From assembly GCA_024734555.1 (NCBI GenBank), contig JANPWX010000548.1, forward strand, positions 429,842 to 493,841: 64,000 nucleotides of DNA, given 5' to 3'. This stretch comes from Trochalopteron elliotii. Taxonomy: Eukaryota > Chordata > Aves > Passeriformes > Leiothrichidae. Both the position numbers and the translations under genes were made by a program. Below the pieces are notes generated by a model, which made no database searches, was not told the DNA's origin, and saw only the letters and a list, made by a program, of their open reading frames with translations. Positions 38,506 through 50,500 of this stretch are shown here, piece after piece (position 1 is the stretch's first letter; each line of letters opens with the position of its first letter).

Positions 38506-39479
38506 TTCTTTTCTCTTTTATTTTCCTGCAGTATAAAAGTCCTTGATAGTGGAGCTGGTTGTTGGTTTGCATTTGTGGGATTTATCATGCAATGAGGGAG
38601 AGGGCAGGACCAAAGCAAGAGCACTGAGGAAAGCCTGCCAACGGTGTGATTTATCAACTGGATGTGTTGCTGAAGACAAGGGGGTTTAATTGCATCACTT
38701 TTCTGTTCCCCTTGCTCATCAGCTAAGCCTAAACCTGAGCCTCTGGATAGTCCACATCTGGGCTTGCCCCAAAAACTGCTCCTGGCAGCCTCATGGCAGC
38801 CCTGCCATGCCCCTGTCATCCCTGCAGCTGGACCCTGGGGACCTGCAGGGACATCACAGCATCACAAATCCTCATGCTCAGAGGCTTTCCTCCATCTTAC
38901 AGGCTGCTGACAAGAATTTGCTTGCAGAGAAAAATCCAGCAAGGGAATGCCGGAGAAGGGTAAGGGTGTTTTTGTGTGATTTCGTCACCCACATTCACTT
39001 GTGCAGTCCTGCTGAAGCTGAGGGAGATACCTGGGTACAGAACCACCTGCCTCAGCACCCAAATGTTTCAAGGAATTTAGCACACATCTGTCCTTGCTGG
39101 TGAATCTCCCTGGAGCCATTGGTTCTGCTCTCCCTATTGCTTAAACATGGGGTTTAAAACTGCCTGCACACAGGGGTGTCAACCCAAGCACCCCTCAGTA
39201 AATCCTCACCACCCAACAGATACTTATAAACTCCTTCCATCCATCCTACAGGGACAGTGCTGCTTGATTTAAATTTCTCCCATTTCTCAATCTTCTTTTC
39301 TTCTTCCTTTTTTTTTTTTTCTAGGCTATTTGAGCCACAAAACTGGCCAACAGACACAGCTGGGAAACACACTGCAGCACAAAGGAAAAATAATAAAGGC
39401 TGGGAGAAGTTCTTTTCCCCTCTACAGAGCTGTAATTGGGTCTTCTCTTTTTATTTTTTTTTAAGCTCAGTTGGGGTAT

Positions 39480-39945
39480 GAACTCCTTAATCTTAGTTTG
39501 ACTTATGGGAAAGGGAGGGCATTAGCATATTTATAAAAATTTACCTTGTTCTGAAACTGTAGACATGCTTCACCTTATAATTTCATGATTAGTGTCATTT
39601 CATCATGGGGGAAAAGCTACTTTTTCTATCCAGCGGCACAAAACGAATACAAATCAAACACATGCTTTCTGGAATTATTCACACAATGTTTTCAAAAATC
39701 GACACAGTTCAATAGTTGAGCAATAAATTTTCTTACTAATGAGACACTAAAAAATGTTTTTGATGTTACGCCCAGGGAGAACTAGTTATTGCAGATTTAT
39801 AGGCAATCTGTGCAAAGACTGTCCTTTGCTTCCAATGAGTTTCTAATTTTGATTTGATGATATCCAGCTGTGGAGATTTGGCCATGATATTATATAACTT
39901 GTGATATCACATCTATACAGTATTTTCTTCCCCCTTGATGGCTGG
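39480..39945. promoter_or_regulatory. Candidate conserved non-coding block
   Basis: Unique AT-rich DNA with retained CpGs (CCAGCGGCACAAAACG, AAAATCGACAC, GTTACGCCCAG) and words such as CATGATTAGTGTCA and GGAATTATTCAC. There is no repeat and no meaningful frame. Its texture is among the most convincing in the window. Confidence 0.4.
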
Positions 39946-40714
39946 CCTTTTCATACACGACCTGGACTGCAGCATCCCATGGTTTCCTTGTGCAGGCAGC
40001 CATGGCATGTGGTGTTTATGGATCCCTTTAAGGACTGTGTGCAGTTACAGTGCGTGCATCTCGTAACTCTCTGAAACACAGGAGGCAAACTTAAATTTTG
40101 ATGGAAATGCAGATTTCCTTTCAGCTCCTCCTGCTCTCTCCATGGCTGGGAGCTCAGAGCAGGTCGGGGTGTGGGCAGTCATGCTCCGGAAGGCCTTGCA
40201 GATAATGCTTTGTGGTTCCTTTTGTTCCAAGAATTCCTTCCAGCATTTGGCTGGATCCAAGCCAGTCAGGCTTGTCCAAGCCAGGGCAAACCACCACCCC
40301 AAGGCCTGAAGTCACCACAACCCACCCCCATGCACAGGAAGGTTGGGAGCAGCCAGTGAAGGGCAGTCAATGACCTCTTGTGACATCATTTTATCAACAA
40401 GAAGCCTGAGAGGGAGGGTTTCCCAATCCAGGCCCAGAATATTTTCAAAGCAGAGTATTCAGTGAAGGAAAACACATATTCATTTCCTGGAAGTAACCAG
40501 CAGCAGGGGTTCATTCCCCAGACCCTGCTGAAGATGAACTCAGACCTGCCCTGGGGACATTTTTAATCCAAAACAAACCAAGCTGTGCCTGTATGGATAG
40601 TGCTGGCAGGCCTCCTCCCTAGGAAATGAGGGAATGTGGTATCTCTCAAGGGGTAATAACAAGGCTCCTTGCCTGGATACAAGAACGATGAGTGCTCCAG
40701 AAGTGCTGATGATT
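39946..40714. other. Non-coding DNA, nothing recognised
   Basis: Unique sequence between a candidate regulatory block and a CpG cluster. Short frames only. Confidence 0.5.
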
Positions 40715-40930
40715 AAGGCCCGCGTTTGGGCCGCTTGGAAAAAGTGGTCTCCGAGACGAAGCAGCCACAAGCCAGTTCTCTCCGCCGCTCGCCCGCCTCC
40801 TGCCCACATGGCTGCCATGTGGGGAGCCCACAGAGAGCCTGGGCCAGCATTCCTGGCTGGAGGATCCTGCTCCAGCTGCTCCCGAGCACGCAGGGCCTGC
40901 CCCTGAGACACCCGCGGGCCACATGCCACG
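40715..40930. other. CpG cluster beside a minisatellite
   Basis: About 14 CpGs are packed into roughly 215 bp (CCCGCG, TCCGCCGCTCGCCCGCC, CCCGCGGG) directly left of the 58-bp tandem array. Overlapping open frames on both strands, including a 159-codon minus-strand one at 40540-41019, follow from the GC richness and the tandem array. Confidence 0.5.
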
Positions 40931-40950
40931 GCCTGGCTGCTGCCATGCCA

Positions 40951-41302
40951 GGACAACCTGCAGGGATTCCAACACATCAGGGGCACTGCTGTGGGTTTTT
41001 TTATATTAGGACAACCCACAGGTAGCCCACCACAAAAGAGGCACTATTGTGGGGTTTTTGACACAAGGAAAACCCACAGGTAAGCCCAGCACACCAGGGG
41101 CACTGCTGTGGGATTTTTCATGTCAGGACAATATGCTGGTATCCCAGCACATCAGGAGCACTGCTGTGGGGTTTTGCACATGAGGACAACCCACAGGTAG
41201 CCCAGCATATCAGGAGTGCTTCTGTGGGGTTTTTCACATGAGGACAACCCACAGGTAGCCCAGCACACCAGGAGCACTTCTGTGGGGTTTTGCATTCTTT
41301 TT
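40951..41302. repeat. 58-bp minisatellite, six units
   Basis: Units start at 40951, 41009, 41067, 41126, 41183 and 41242 (spacing 57-59 bp). Each has the order GGACAACCCACAGGTAGCCC, AGCACACCAGGAGCAC, then CTGTGGGGTTTTT. The last two units are nearly identical and the first the most diverged. The repeat is non-coding, and its open minus-strand frame results from the periodicity. Confidence 0.95.
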
Positions 41303-41639
41303 TAGGAAGTCTGCAACTTGAGCACACTGCCAATAACTCACAGGTTTGGCTCCTGGTAGAAGACAATAGGACAGTGGTGGGTTATGCAGAATGGCTGCAA
41401 ACACAGAGGCTTACAGGGCTGCTTTTTTTGCCTCAACAAACTTTTCCAGCTCAGAAAGTATGATGAGGAGACTGTGGCCACCCTAAATAGTATCAAATTA
41501 ACTGATAACTCACAAACACTTCAGTCAGTGATTCTGAAGGGCTGCAGGAATCAAACCCGTGGCAGGGACAACAAATGCCTTCAGCAGGCGCTCCCCTGGG
41601 AATCAGGCAGAGTCATCCCCTCATCCCTCACATGACATG

Positions 41640-42660
41640 CATGTGCATATTTCCACATAAATCATGGGTCTGAGCAACATAGAAGCACTAAACAAAGTTA
41701 AAAGTTCGCAGAAACACATTCAGAATGACATCTTATTCCCATCTTTCAGTAAGCACATTATACTGAAGAGCTGCCATTCTTTTTTTTCTTTATAAACCCA
41801 GGGTTTTGGTCCTCTCCTCCTCACGTGCACCTTCTCATCACATTTCTATCTCCAAATTCACTTCTGATGCAAATGATTTCAATGGCACTTCAGAAACATA
41901 CAAAGAAAATGCAGCCAGATGTCTTCCTTGGATTTCAGGAAGGCAGAGAAGTGTCACAATTAAATCTGGATGGCAGTGATGTTGCCAAAAATAGTTTCTG
42001 CACTCACCCTGTGTCTGTCAAGATGGATCCCAAGGCCAAACACAGAAATTAGCTTCCATATCAACGTTTTACTGTCACTTTCATCGCCATGCCAATAGAT
42101 TAGTTAAAATAACATCGTTTACTGGCATGGAGTGTTATTGCAAACAGATGTCATCATTAGGACAAGTTCTATTATTTCATCCAGGAATTTATTCATGGAA
42201 ATTTTGATTTTTCTCATTGAAATAAGAAACAGTTTTCAGTCTTTGAATCTTTCATCCCTGGAAACCACTTCAGGGTGGGTTGTTGGGGTTTTTGTATTGT
42301 TTCCCTCTCCCATAAAGAAGAAATCAGCATTTTGCTTCACATGGCATAATTTTGGTGGTTATTTTCAGTTAGTTAAAAGTTTTCCTGCAGCGAAAGTCAA
42401 GTGTTAGTTGGAAATATACCTATGATCATCTGTAATTTCCTGTATATCTGTCATAATTGTATCTAATTGCATTCTGCTCCTTCAACTCTTCTTCATCTGG
42501 AGTTGAATAATTCTAGTATCAAATATATTTGTTTTTCCATAGTCATGAGTCACCTTCTTTGTGTTATTCAAATAAAGCTGGACATTTATTTGTAATGTTT
42601 GGTTTTGTTATCTTCGTTTTTTATGAAGGGAGTCTGCATGGATAATGGATGCACATTTAA
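41640..42660. promoter_or_regulatory. Candidate conserved non-coding block(s)
   Basis: Two AT-rich parts stand out, 41.64-41.78 and 42.04-42.60 kb. The second contains TCATCGCCATGCCAATAGATTA-type sequence near 42083, AACATCGTTTACTGG, and TCTAATTGCATTC near 42462. No repeat is recognised and frames are short. Confidence 0.35.
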
Positions 42661-43754
42661 CTTCATTCATTAGAAAGGAGCATGAAACAGTGGAATGTAA
42701 TGAGATCAGCCACCAGAGCAGAGCACCTCAGGAGGGATAAAACAAGACTGGACCAGGCAGAAATCTGAAATCTCAGTCCTGCTGGAATGAGAGGCAGTGT
42801 TTTGGTTGACTTCAGCAAGGATTCTAGGATTTCATCCTGAGAATTTAATAGTACTGCTGTTCTAAGGAAGTTCAAGCAGAAGTGCATGCTCACTGGCATA
42901 GAATAAGGTTTCAGTCCTACACAAACAAAAGCCTGTGCATTTAAGTAAAAGAATTTTGAGGCCCTGAACTTTATTTATTTAATCTGCTTACAACATATTA
43001 AATATTAAAAACTATATTGTACTAGATTCTGTGTACCTCTGAGAAATAACCACAAAAATCACCCAACACACAAAAAATGCAATAGTGGCCAATTTGTATT
43101 CTTACTCAATCTGCTCCAGAGGAGAGAGCAACAAATCAGGTCATGTTTGGCACCTAGTTTTGTGTAATATGTTGACTCATTTGCTGCTCTCTGGATCTGT
43201 GTATTCCTTACACCATGACTAATAAGTTGTGCATAACTTCTGTACGAAACTTGCAGTGTCCCCATTTCATGAGCCCTAGTGCCAAGATGGAAATTCCCAA
43301 CACCCCAACACAGCCCTGGCCTCACTGCTCCTGCTCATATCAATGGAAAAATTCCTTTAGACCTCTTTAATAGAGCGTCAGTCACTAAAATCAAAATCCT
43401 TTGAAGAAAATAACCTACTACAATCTATTTTTAAAGGCCAAAATCTTCTTGAGATCTTGTATAATATATGAGAATGGACACTGGCAAGAAAAGGCACATT
43501 TACAATGTAAGATACATGGGATAAAAATTGGAAGAGCTTCTATTAACAGCCCTAGAGTGCACACAAAGTCAGCCTGACTCCTGGAAAATCCAAGCAGATC
43601 TTGGGGCACTCACAAAGAGCTGGAGGAGGTGCAGGTGGTGCAGGACCAGCTAGGCAGCAAGGAGGTACAAATCCCCACCCCACTGGGGCTGACAGGCACC
43701 CAGGTGCCCTGGGAAACACTGAACTAAATCCTGATTGCAAAGGTGCATAAAGAA
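42661..43754. other. Non-coding DNA, nothing recognised
   Basis: Unique sequence with short frames. No repeat, exon or RNA gene is visible. Confidence 0.5.
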
Positions 43755-44112
43755 GGACAGAATGGTTGGAGTTCAAAGCGACCTCTGGAAATCATCTGGT
43801 CCGACCTCCTGCTGAAGCAGGTTCAGCTAGAGCAGGTGACACAGGATCGCCTCCAGGTGGCTTGTGAATATCCGCAGGGAAGGACACTCCACAGCCTCTC
43901 TGGGCACACTGTTCTAGTGCTCAATCACCTGCACAGTGAAGAAGTTTTTCCTCATATTCAAGTGAAACTTCCTGTTTCAGTTTGTGCCTACATGGTCATG
44001 TCTTTTCCAGGATAACCAGCTTCACCTCCCTCAGTCTTTTCCCTGTAAGAGATGCTCCAGTCCCCACATCCTCCTCTGGACTCTGCTCAGTTGTTCTTTG
44101 TCTGCTCACTGC
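43755..44112 (-). mobile_element. CR1 LINE, 3' end
   Basis: The reverse complement of the CR1 3' end begins at ACAGAATGGTTGGAG and ACCTCTGGAAATCATCTGGT. It continues through CTCCACAGCCTCTCTGGGCA, AGAAGTTTTTCCTCATATTC and ACCTCCCTCAGTC, to AGAGATGCTCCAGTCCCCAC and GGACTCTGCTCAGTTGTTC. It is moderately decayed and 5' truncated. Confidence 0.9.
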
Positions 44113-44389
44113 CACTAACCCTCTCCTCCTTTTTCCATCACAGGGTGTTGTCGCAGCACTGCAGCTTTCTGGGATAGCCAGAACAGGCTGTGGAACAGCA
44201 TTTGCCTTCCATCCTCACTCACAGCCCTGTGCTGAGTTGCTTAAATGCATAAAAATCTTGATCCTGCATCTCCTGTGAGTGCCTACAGGGACCACCGCTG
44301 TGTCTCATTACGCTGAGCTGGGAAAAGAGCAGGAGCTAGTTACTGACGGCAGAGCAGCCCCCAGAAACTCTAGCTGGAATTTCTATCTT

Positions 44390-44800
44390 CTTCTGCATTT
44401 GCCTTTACTGTAATTATGTTTCAGAATAATTTCTATGTCAATCTCCCACTTCCAAATATAAATGTCACTTCTCTTGCCCGGATTCAAAACAAACTGTCAG
44501 TGTGAAATAGCTTCTAACACGTTAATAATGAAATACCGTTTTACCCCCACTGAGAATAAAATGCTAGGACTAATCATACCATTCTAAAGGGCTTATAAAT
44601 CAATAAACCGAGAGGCAGTGAATGAATAAAATGCTGATTGAAATCATAAGCACATCAAGTATCTGCAGATAATCAGTGTCACATGTTTGAAATAAAAATA
44701 ATAATAAAAAGAAATAGTTTTCCCTAAACATGTGGATACGCACAGTGCCTTGCTAGATTTTATTCTCACAGCGTGGTTTGATTACCTCACCAAGGTAGAT
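44390..44800. promoter_or_regulatory. Candidate conserved non-coding block
   Basis: Repeat-free AT-rich DNA contains CTGTAATTATGTTTC, CACGTTAATAATGAAATACCG, GGACTAATCATACC and GGGCTTATAAATCAATAAAC, with preserved CpGs. No reading frame is seen. By texture it is one of the stronger candidates. Confidence 0.42.
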
Positions 44801-45945
44801 GAAAGCACAACTGACTGTTAGAAAACAAGGACAGCAGATCACTGATGTGATGTGACATTCACAACCCAAGTGGTACAACCTCATAATAAACTGTTCCAGT
44901 AGCTGGGACTTTTCCTGTGTCTCTTTCTCCGCTTTGCTGCTGGGATGCCAGCTGGCAGCCCTGAGCTGGGAGCAGCTCTGAGGCAGTTTCTCAGGTCAGG
45001 GCTGTGTCAGAGGGCCAACATCACAGTTACCAGCTAACCCACATGCCTGCCTGGGGTCACAGGGTGGGAACTGCTGGAAACTGTCACACCTCAGAACACG
45101 CTGCCCTCTAACCCAGCCCACACTGCAGCCTGAGCAGCTCAGGGCTCTACCTCTCCCTCCTACCTGCAAAGTGTCCAACAGAGTTTCCCATGTCTTTCTT
45201 CCCCTGCAGCACCTGTTTTGTGGCCTTTGGCCCCATGGAAATTTTGGGCAGTAGCTCCACAGGAATGGTCATCTCTGGTATCTTGTGTAACACACTCGTT
45301 CGAAGTTGGTTGTTTTGGTATCCTTTGCTGGATACACAACTCACCTGAAAATCCTCCTGAGGCTAAGGAAGATTTGTAAATTTGGTGGTGGGGAAAGCTT
45401 TTCTCAGATTCTTGGTATTCTCTTTAGTGATTCACGTGACTACAGTTAAAGAATTCCTTCCCCTTTTGGAGGTGTCTGTGAAGCTCTAATATAAAAAATG
45501 TTGTCAAGCTTCGGTTTCTAAGGATTTCCAAAATGTTGGCACCATGGAGGTGTCCAAGCACCTCAGTTTGGGCCCAGGAGATCTGGCAACACAATTCAGT
45601 GTTTGCAGGTGTAGCACCTCCTGTGAAAGACCCTCCTGAAGAAAGGAGCAGCCCTTTGTCGACTGACACTTGATCACCAAACCCACAGCTGCTCTCCCTG
45701 CATTTGTCACCCAAACCCTGTCCCTTTTGTCCCTGGAAAGGAGCCTGTGAGAAAGCTCCTGTACTTTAGAAGTGGCACATTGCCATTTTTAGCAAACAAA
45801 CCTTGTTTCAAAAGTAAAGACTGGCACTGGATGTAAAGAGAAATGTTAGATGCAAAACACCAACAGAGCAGCTCCTCGATTTTATGGAAACTGGTGACAG
45901 CAATTTCCTGTGTGAGAGTAAGAATGGTTCTTATTTACAGTGAAC
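44801..45945. other. Non-coding DNA, nothing recognised
   Basis: Mixed-composition unique sequence. Minus-strand frames at 45424-45714 lack domains. Confidence 0.5.
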
Positions 45946-45949
45946 TCCA

Positions 45950-46510
45950 AATTATCTCCTCATACACTTTATTGAATCTTTCTTAAAGATAGATTTTGTA
46001 ATGCTCATTGAATCTATTTCAAGAAAAAAGTTTACATAATGCATCAAGAATCATCTATAAATTCTTCCTCTGAATTCTGATACAACTTATTGAATAAAAT
46101 ACAATAGAAATTAAGATGCTGGGAATTCATGACAGAGTTTTTAATTATAAATCTCAGAGTAAATGAGCATGAGATTCTCTTGCTAAAGAATTGTAAATTA
46201 AGTTAATGGATATTGAGATTAAGTCTTTTTTTAATTTATTTTGCAATACTTGATGTTAATAGAAACTTACGTTGTGTATTAGTCCAAGCGTCTTTAAAGA
46301 CTTTTAGAGTCATTATTCAATGATGGATGCATGTTTTAAAAAGTTTGCATTTCTGAATAGGTAAATGGATTAATTGAGAGAGAATCATGAAAAGCTTTGC
46401 AAATGTGTGTTGATGAACCTCTTAATAAAACATCACACAAAATGTTTTATTCACACAAGATAGGTAGGCTCATCCCTTGTTAATATTCAGCAAAGATAAA
46501 ATATTCCTGT
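45950..46510. promoter_or_regulatory. Candidate conserved non-coding block
   Basis: Very AT-rich unique DNA contains TTACATAATGCATCAAG, TTTTTAATTATAAATC, TTAATTTATTTTGC, and CpG words kept in AT-rich context (TTACGTTGTG, CAAGCGTC). There is no repeat and no frame of note. Confidence 0.38.
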
Positions 46511-47964
46511 GAAGTGGCATTGAGGCGTCATGATCTTCAAGTGATATGGGGAGGAACTTCTTTTAATAAAACCTTCTGGGGAAACACACCACATCAGTGT
46601 TTAAAGTGTTTATCTTGTGTCACACATGTTATAAAAATTATGTCACTGAAACGCTGCTGCCATTTGAAACATTTCTCCCCAAGTGAGAGTAGCTCTTCAC
46701 AAGTGAGGTATCTCTTAACAGATGCTTTAAAAACACAGTGGAAGGTTCTCAGCATGGAGCTCTTTTCATCCTTTGCAAGATGACAGGTATTTCTTCATCT
46801 CTTACTTCCTCCCTATTTTTTTCCATGGGGATGATGAACCTGCAACTCTCAGTCCATGTTTAGTATCCAACGTGCACTTGTTGCATCCAGTGAACAGGTT
46901 AGCAGAGCTTTGTTGCACTGAGTACATCCTGCAGCATTATGGAATTCAGGCACCAGTCTTCCAAAAAGTATTCAGAACTTTGGCCCCTGCTGGAATTCAG
47001 TGCCTAGGAGGTGGGTATTTCAGTAAAGTCAAGAAGCTGAACCATAGATTTTTAGATGTGTTGCCTCCAGCTATACCAAAGCTCTTGAACCCCAGCTCAG
47101 CACCATTCTACAGCTCATCACTGCAGGTCTGCCATTATTCATCACCATTTCTATCATTGGAGGCTCTAATTCTTTTGGGATCTCAACTGGAAGTTTTGTG
47201 TGCCTGTGTTTGCATACACAGAGGCAACTGAGGGCTCAGAGAACATCACAGGGCACCAGGACAGTGTATGTAACTCACTAACAACAGAGAACTAAGATGA
47301 AGAGATTTGTATACCCTGGGAAACAGAAAAAAGTTTTCATTACCTTACACATAACTTTGCAGAGTTTCTCCTACCTCCCCTTCTTCACAGTCCACTCAAA
47401 TTGTCACACTCCTGTCTCCAAGAGCCTGGGGAATGCCAGCAAAATCCTACTGGAAGATACTCTGCAGAGGCATCAGTCACATCTAAAGCGCTCAAATGTT
47501 AGGAAATGTCAGGATTTAAGCTGCTGAGAGAACCTTATCTCTGCCCTTTTGTGTGTTTGTGCTGTATAGGGTAAAGCATGACTCCAGCGAGTAACGCCAG
47601 AGATCCTTTACTCCCTGTAGCAATACGAGTGAATTGGGTCACTAATTCAAATGTTTCAAACATATCTACTGTCCTTTCAATAAATATTTAACACCTGCTT
47701 AATCACTGGCCCCTTCTGAAGTCACTTTGCAAATTTTTGAGCCATACTTCAAAGAAGAAAAAAAAAATTATTAAGTAACCTGGCTGGCAATAACACTTTT
47801 TCGTAGAATGGAGCATTCCCTCTGTCCCCGGGCCACGGAGCATCCCGTAGGAATTGAAAGGTAAATAAAGCCTGGCTTTGATGTAGTTTCTCCATTCTGT
47901 AGCTTCCACTGACACCTGCTGGAGGCAGGCGACATCATTTTGAATTCTGTCTCCAGACTGAGGG
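46511..47964. other. Non-coding DNA with a possible conserved element at 47.57-47.76 kb
   Basis: A 152-codon plus-strand frame at 46773-47231 has no recognisable domain and is treated as chance. The part at 47570-47760 (GACTCCAGCGAGTAACGCC, CAATACGAGTGAATTGGG) keeps CpGs in unique sequence and may be regulatory. Confidence 0.45.
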
Positions 47965-48465
47965 AGGGCTGGGCAGTGCTGTGTCCAGCTCTGGGCCACC
48001 TCGCACAGAAAGACATGCAGGTGCTGGAGGGAGTCCAGAGGAGGTCACAAAGATGTTCAGAGGGCAGGACCACCTCTGCTGTGGAGACAGGCTGGGAGAG
48101 CTGAGGTTGTTCAGCCTGGAGAACACTCCAGGGAGACCTGGGAGCCCCTTCCAGTGCCTAAACAGGTAGAGAGCTGGAGAGGGACTTTGTACAAGGGCCT
48201 GGAGTGATGGGAGAGGGGGGGAACAGCTTTTAACTGTCAGAGAATGGGTTTAGATCAGGCATTACTAAGAATTTCTTCCCTGAGAGCGTGGTGAGGCCTT
48301 GGCACAGGTTGCCCAGGGAAGTGTGGGTGTCCCATCCCTGGAAATGTTCAAGGCCAGGTTGGACAGGGTTTGGAACAACCTGGGATAGTGGAAGGGGTTC
48401 TTGCCCCTAGCCGGGGGTTGAAACTAGATGACCTTTAAGGTCCCTCCTAACTCCTTTCATGTTAG
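47965..48465 (+). mobile_element. CR1 LINE, 3' end of ORF2 plus 3' UTR
   Basis: The forward-strand CR1 landmarks are in order: GTGTCCAGCTCTGGGCC, GAGTCCAGAGGAGGTCACAA, GAGGTTGTTCAGCCTGGAGA, GGAGAGGGACTTTGTACAAG, AGGTTGCCCAGGGAAG, GTTCAAGGCCAGGTTGGACA, and the terminal AACTAGATGACCTTTAAGGT. It is 5' truncated at about 500 bp, with its final octamer repeats degraded. Confidence 0.93.
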
Positions 48466-48519
48466 AAATTTCAGCAGGCTTCTGATGAACATCTGAAGCA
48501 ATATGGAGAATAACAGGGG

Positions 48520-48568
48520 GAAAAAAAGCCAACAAAAAAACCCACAAACAAACAAAACCCCCCCTAAA
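48520..48568 (+). repeat. A/C-rich low-complexity tract
   Basis: Runs of AAAAAAA, CAAACAAACAAAACC and CCCCCC follow just after the CR1 copy. Confidence 0.75.
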
Positions 48569-48934
48569 ATATATGCACAGTCTTAGAACTTTGAAGACTA
48601 GAAAATGTATGACAATTTTTACAGTAGGTTGTTTATGTTGGTGTAAAGTATTCTTGCTCTGCTAAGCCAGGGAACAGAGCCAGCCTGATAGACCTGAGCC
48701 TTTCCTTCCCTTCCAGATTAACATCACAGTTTGTGCTTTCGTAAACACTAAGAGCTGTGTGGAGCTGAAAATGCCTTTCCAGGGTTAGCTCACAGCATCT
48801 AACTCATAGCAGTAGATTTTCACTGAAGCCTCAAGCCTAGTGAAAAAATTAGTGGTCTGCACAAAAAATTACTACATTTAGAGTGCTGCCCAACAGGGGC
48901 CATCTAAGGTGAAGGTGGGTTTTTTTTTTCTTGG

Positions 48935-49085
48935 TAGGAATGGAATTTTTATCTTAACATCTTTTCATGTTCATGTAAAGCTGTTATTACCTCGCTCCGG
49001 TGGCCCTGGTGGCATCCAGGAGGTGGCAGTGGAGGAGCATCCATCGCTCCGCAATCGCGGGGCTCAGCGCTCACGGCTCGGGAGC
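48935..49085. repeat. Duplicated segment X, copy A (CpG-rich)
   Basis: It aligns with 53595-53755 at roughly 80% over the best part. The shared stretch TCCAGGAGGTGGCAGTGGA is followed by GAGCATCCATC and a GGGGCTC...GCTCAC end. On the minus strand both copies read a similar peptide fragment (MDAPPLPPPG in this copy, MDALPLPPPG in the other). This copy keeps its CpGs (ATCGCTCCGCAATCGCGG), which have become CA/TG in copy B. Confidence 0.7.
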
Positions 49086-49225
49086 CAGGCTTGGGGCAGC
49101 TCCGCGGCATTTGGACACGTTTGCCAGGTCCTGAATGATGGAACAAACCGTGCTTGGATTGTGCCCACGGCCGGGCTCAGGGGAAAAGCTGTACCAGAGA
49201 GAGAAACGCAATCGAGGTGTTCTGA
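48990..49225. other. CpG cluster
   Basis: Roughly 19 CpGs lie in about 235 bp, covering the duplicated segment X copy A and the sequence to its right, within a CpG-poor region. It may be an orphan CpG island or a GC-rich repeat remnant. No associated exon is seen. Confidence 0.5.
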
Positions 49226-50055
49226 TGTGTCCCCTACGGAGTGTATCTTACCTTCTGCTAAAGACAGCAGGATCAGGTTGATGTATTTTCATAAAAAACC
49301 TAAGCTAAATAAACATAAATAAACTAAAACCCCTCCTATTTCGTGCGTTGGAGGGGTATTTGGGTTTGCTTTAATTTTCTATACAGTAGCGCTCAAATGG
49401 AAGTTTCTCTCTAAAAAAATCCCTTTAAAAGGAAGAAAAAGACAGGGAATTGTTGTGAAAATCTTACAAAACCCTTGATACAATTTAGTTTTTTAAAAGT
49501 AGATGTAGAAAAGAAGGAAAAATATTTCACGGTTAAGTGAGCAGTGTGAAGCAGGGCAGAACTCTTAGACTCCAGCTCTTTTTTTGAGCAGCACAGGGAC
49601 ACTGACACCTTCTCAGCACATCACAATTAAAAAACAAGAGCTGGGGAAGATTTTGAAATATGAGAAAAAGTCACAAGTTCTTCAATTTAAATACAGAGAA
49701 CTTACTTACAGAATGCAGTAATTAAATGAGGCTTATGTCACAAGTATCAAAGAACAGCAGGAGCAAGCAGAGTCAAAATTGTAAAAAGTGAAGGGACAGA
49801 AAAGGATTTTACAAGTAATATCAAGGAGTAGCAAGAAACATTTCTCAATATACATTGAGAAACAAAGTGAAAGAGACCATGCAGGTTATTGGCTCATCAG
49901 CAAACTAAAAGGAGGGGTCATCAGCAAATAAAAATAGCCAGGAAGGCCAAAGTTCTCTGTGTCTTTTTGTGTTTCTAAGGGGAAAGACCAAGTGCAAAGG
50001 CTTCAAGCAGCAGCAGAAGAGCAGGAGGAAATCCACATGGAAATGCACGGCACAC
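49086..50055. other. Non-coding DNA between two duplicated segments
   Basis: No gene is recognised. The part from about 49780 (GAAGGGACAGAAAAGGATTT onward) may be a further upstream part of the LINE fragment that follows. It has no counterpart between the B copies. Confidence 0.45.
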
Positions 50056-50500
50056 TCAGAGACCTGGAAAGTTTCACACTGCCTGAGCCTGATGCATTTC
50101 ATCCCTAAACACTGCAGAAGAATGTGACAGAATTAATGTCAGAACCACTTGGGGTTATCTTAGGGAAGTCATGGGGTGTAAATAAGCATCAGAAGACTGG
50201 AAAGGAGCAAAGATATTCAGTTTCTAACAATGGAAGGAAAAGATTAATCAGGGATTTGTCTATCAGTCAGCTTACCTTCAAATGCTAGAAAAATCTTGAA
50301 AAGCACAAAATCTTTGTGAGCAGTGCAAGAAAACAAGGCAATGAGGAAAGTCAAAATGGATTTTTCAACTGCAAATCCTCTCACAGCAAACTCATCTCTT
50401 TTTATGAATGGGCCCTGGGCCTGGATCAAGAGGAAACAATAAACACCATCTAAAGTCACAGAATGAGCTTTGATACCTTCTCATTCAAAAGGGAAAAAAG
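50056..50500 (+). mobile_element. Decayed L3/CR1-type LINE reverse-transcriptase fragment, copy A
   Basis: On the forward strand the order is CTGGAAAGTTTCACACTGCC, a GAAGACTGGAAAGGAGCAAA box, AGTCAGCTTACCTTCAAATG, AAACAAGGCAATGAGGAAAG, and a final GAATGAGCTTTGATACCTTC. This tracks the LINE RT domain motifs EDWKRA.I, YRP.SL.S, ENQ...QHGF and DFSKAFDT. The frame is broken throughout. It ends abruptly at about 50500, the same point as copy B. Confidence 0.75.

Larger units (their letters stand above)
37446..39478. other. Non-coding DNA with duplicate copy 2 and a MIR remnant
   Basis: Frames at 37499-37924 (+) and 38690-39103 (+) are open for about 140 codons, but they overlap frames on the other strand and have no domain. 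I do not call them genes. Confidence 0.5.

Noticed and set aside
38690..39103. 137-codon plus-strand frame
   Set aside because: It overlaps an opposite-strand frame, has no domain, and lies in intergenic DNA just after a MIR remnant.
40540..41019. 159-codon minus-strand open frame
   Set aside because: It lies in a CpG-rich patch and runs into the 58-bp minisatellite. Open frames exist on both strands in several phases, and no domain or start context supports it.
40951..41302. Regularly spaced repeats resembling a CRISPR array
   Set aside because: The whole 58-bp unit repeats with no unique spacers, and the context is a vertebrate genome. It is a minisatellite.
46773..47231. 152-codon plus-strand frame
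   Set aside because: It is hydrophobic and Ser-rich with no family features. No splice sites or flanking exons were identified.
48190..48470. Retroviral LTR
   Set aside because: The stretch is fully explained as CR1 3' UTR. No TG...CA ends or primer-binding site were seen here or elsewhere in the window.
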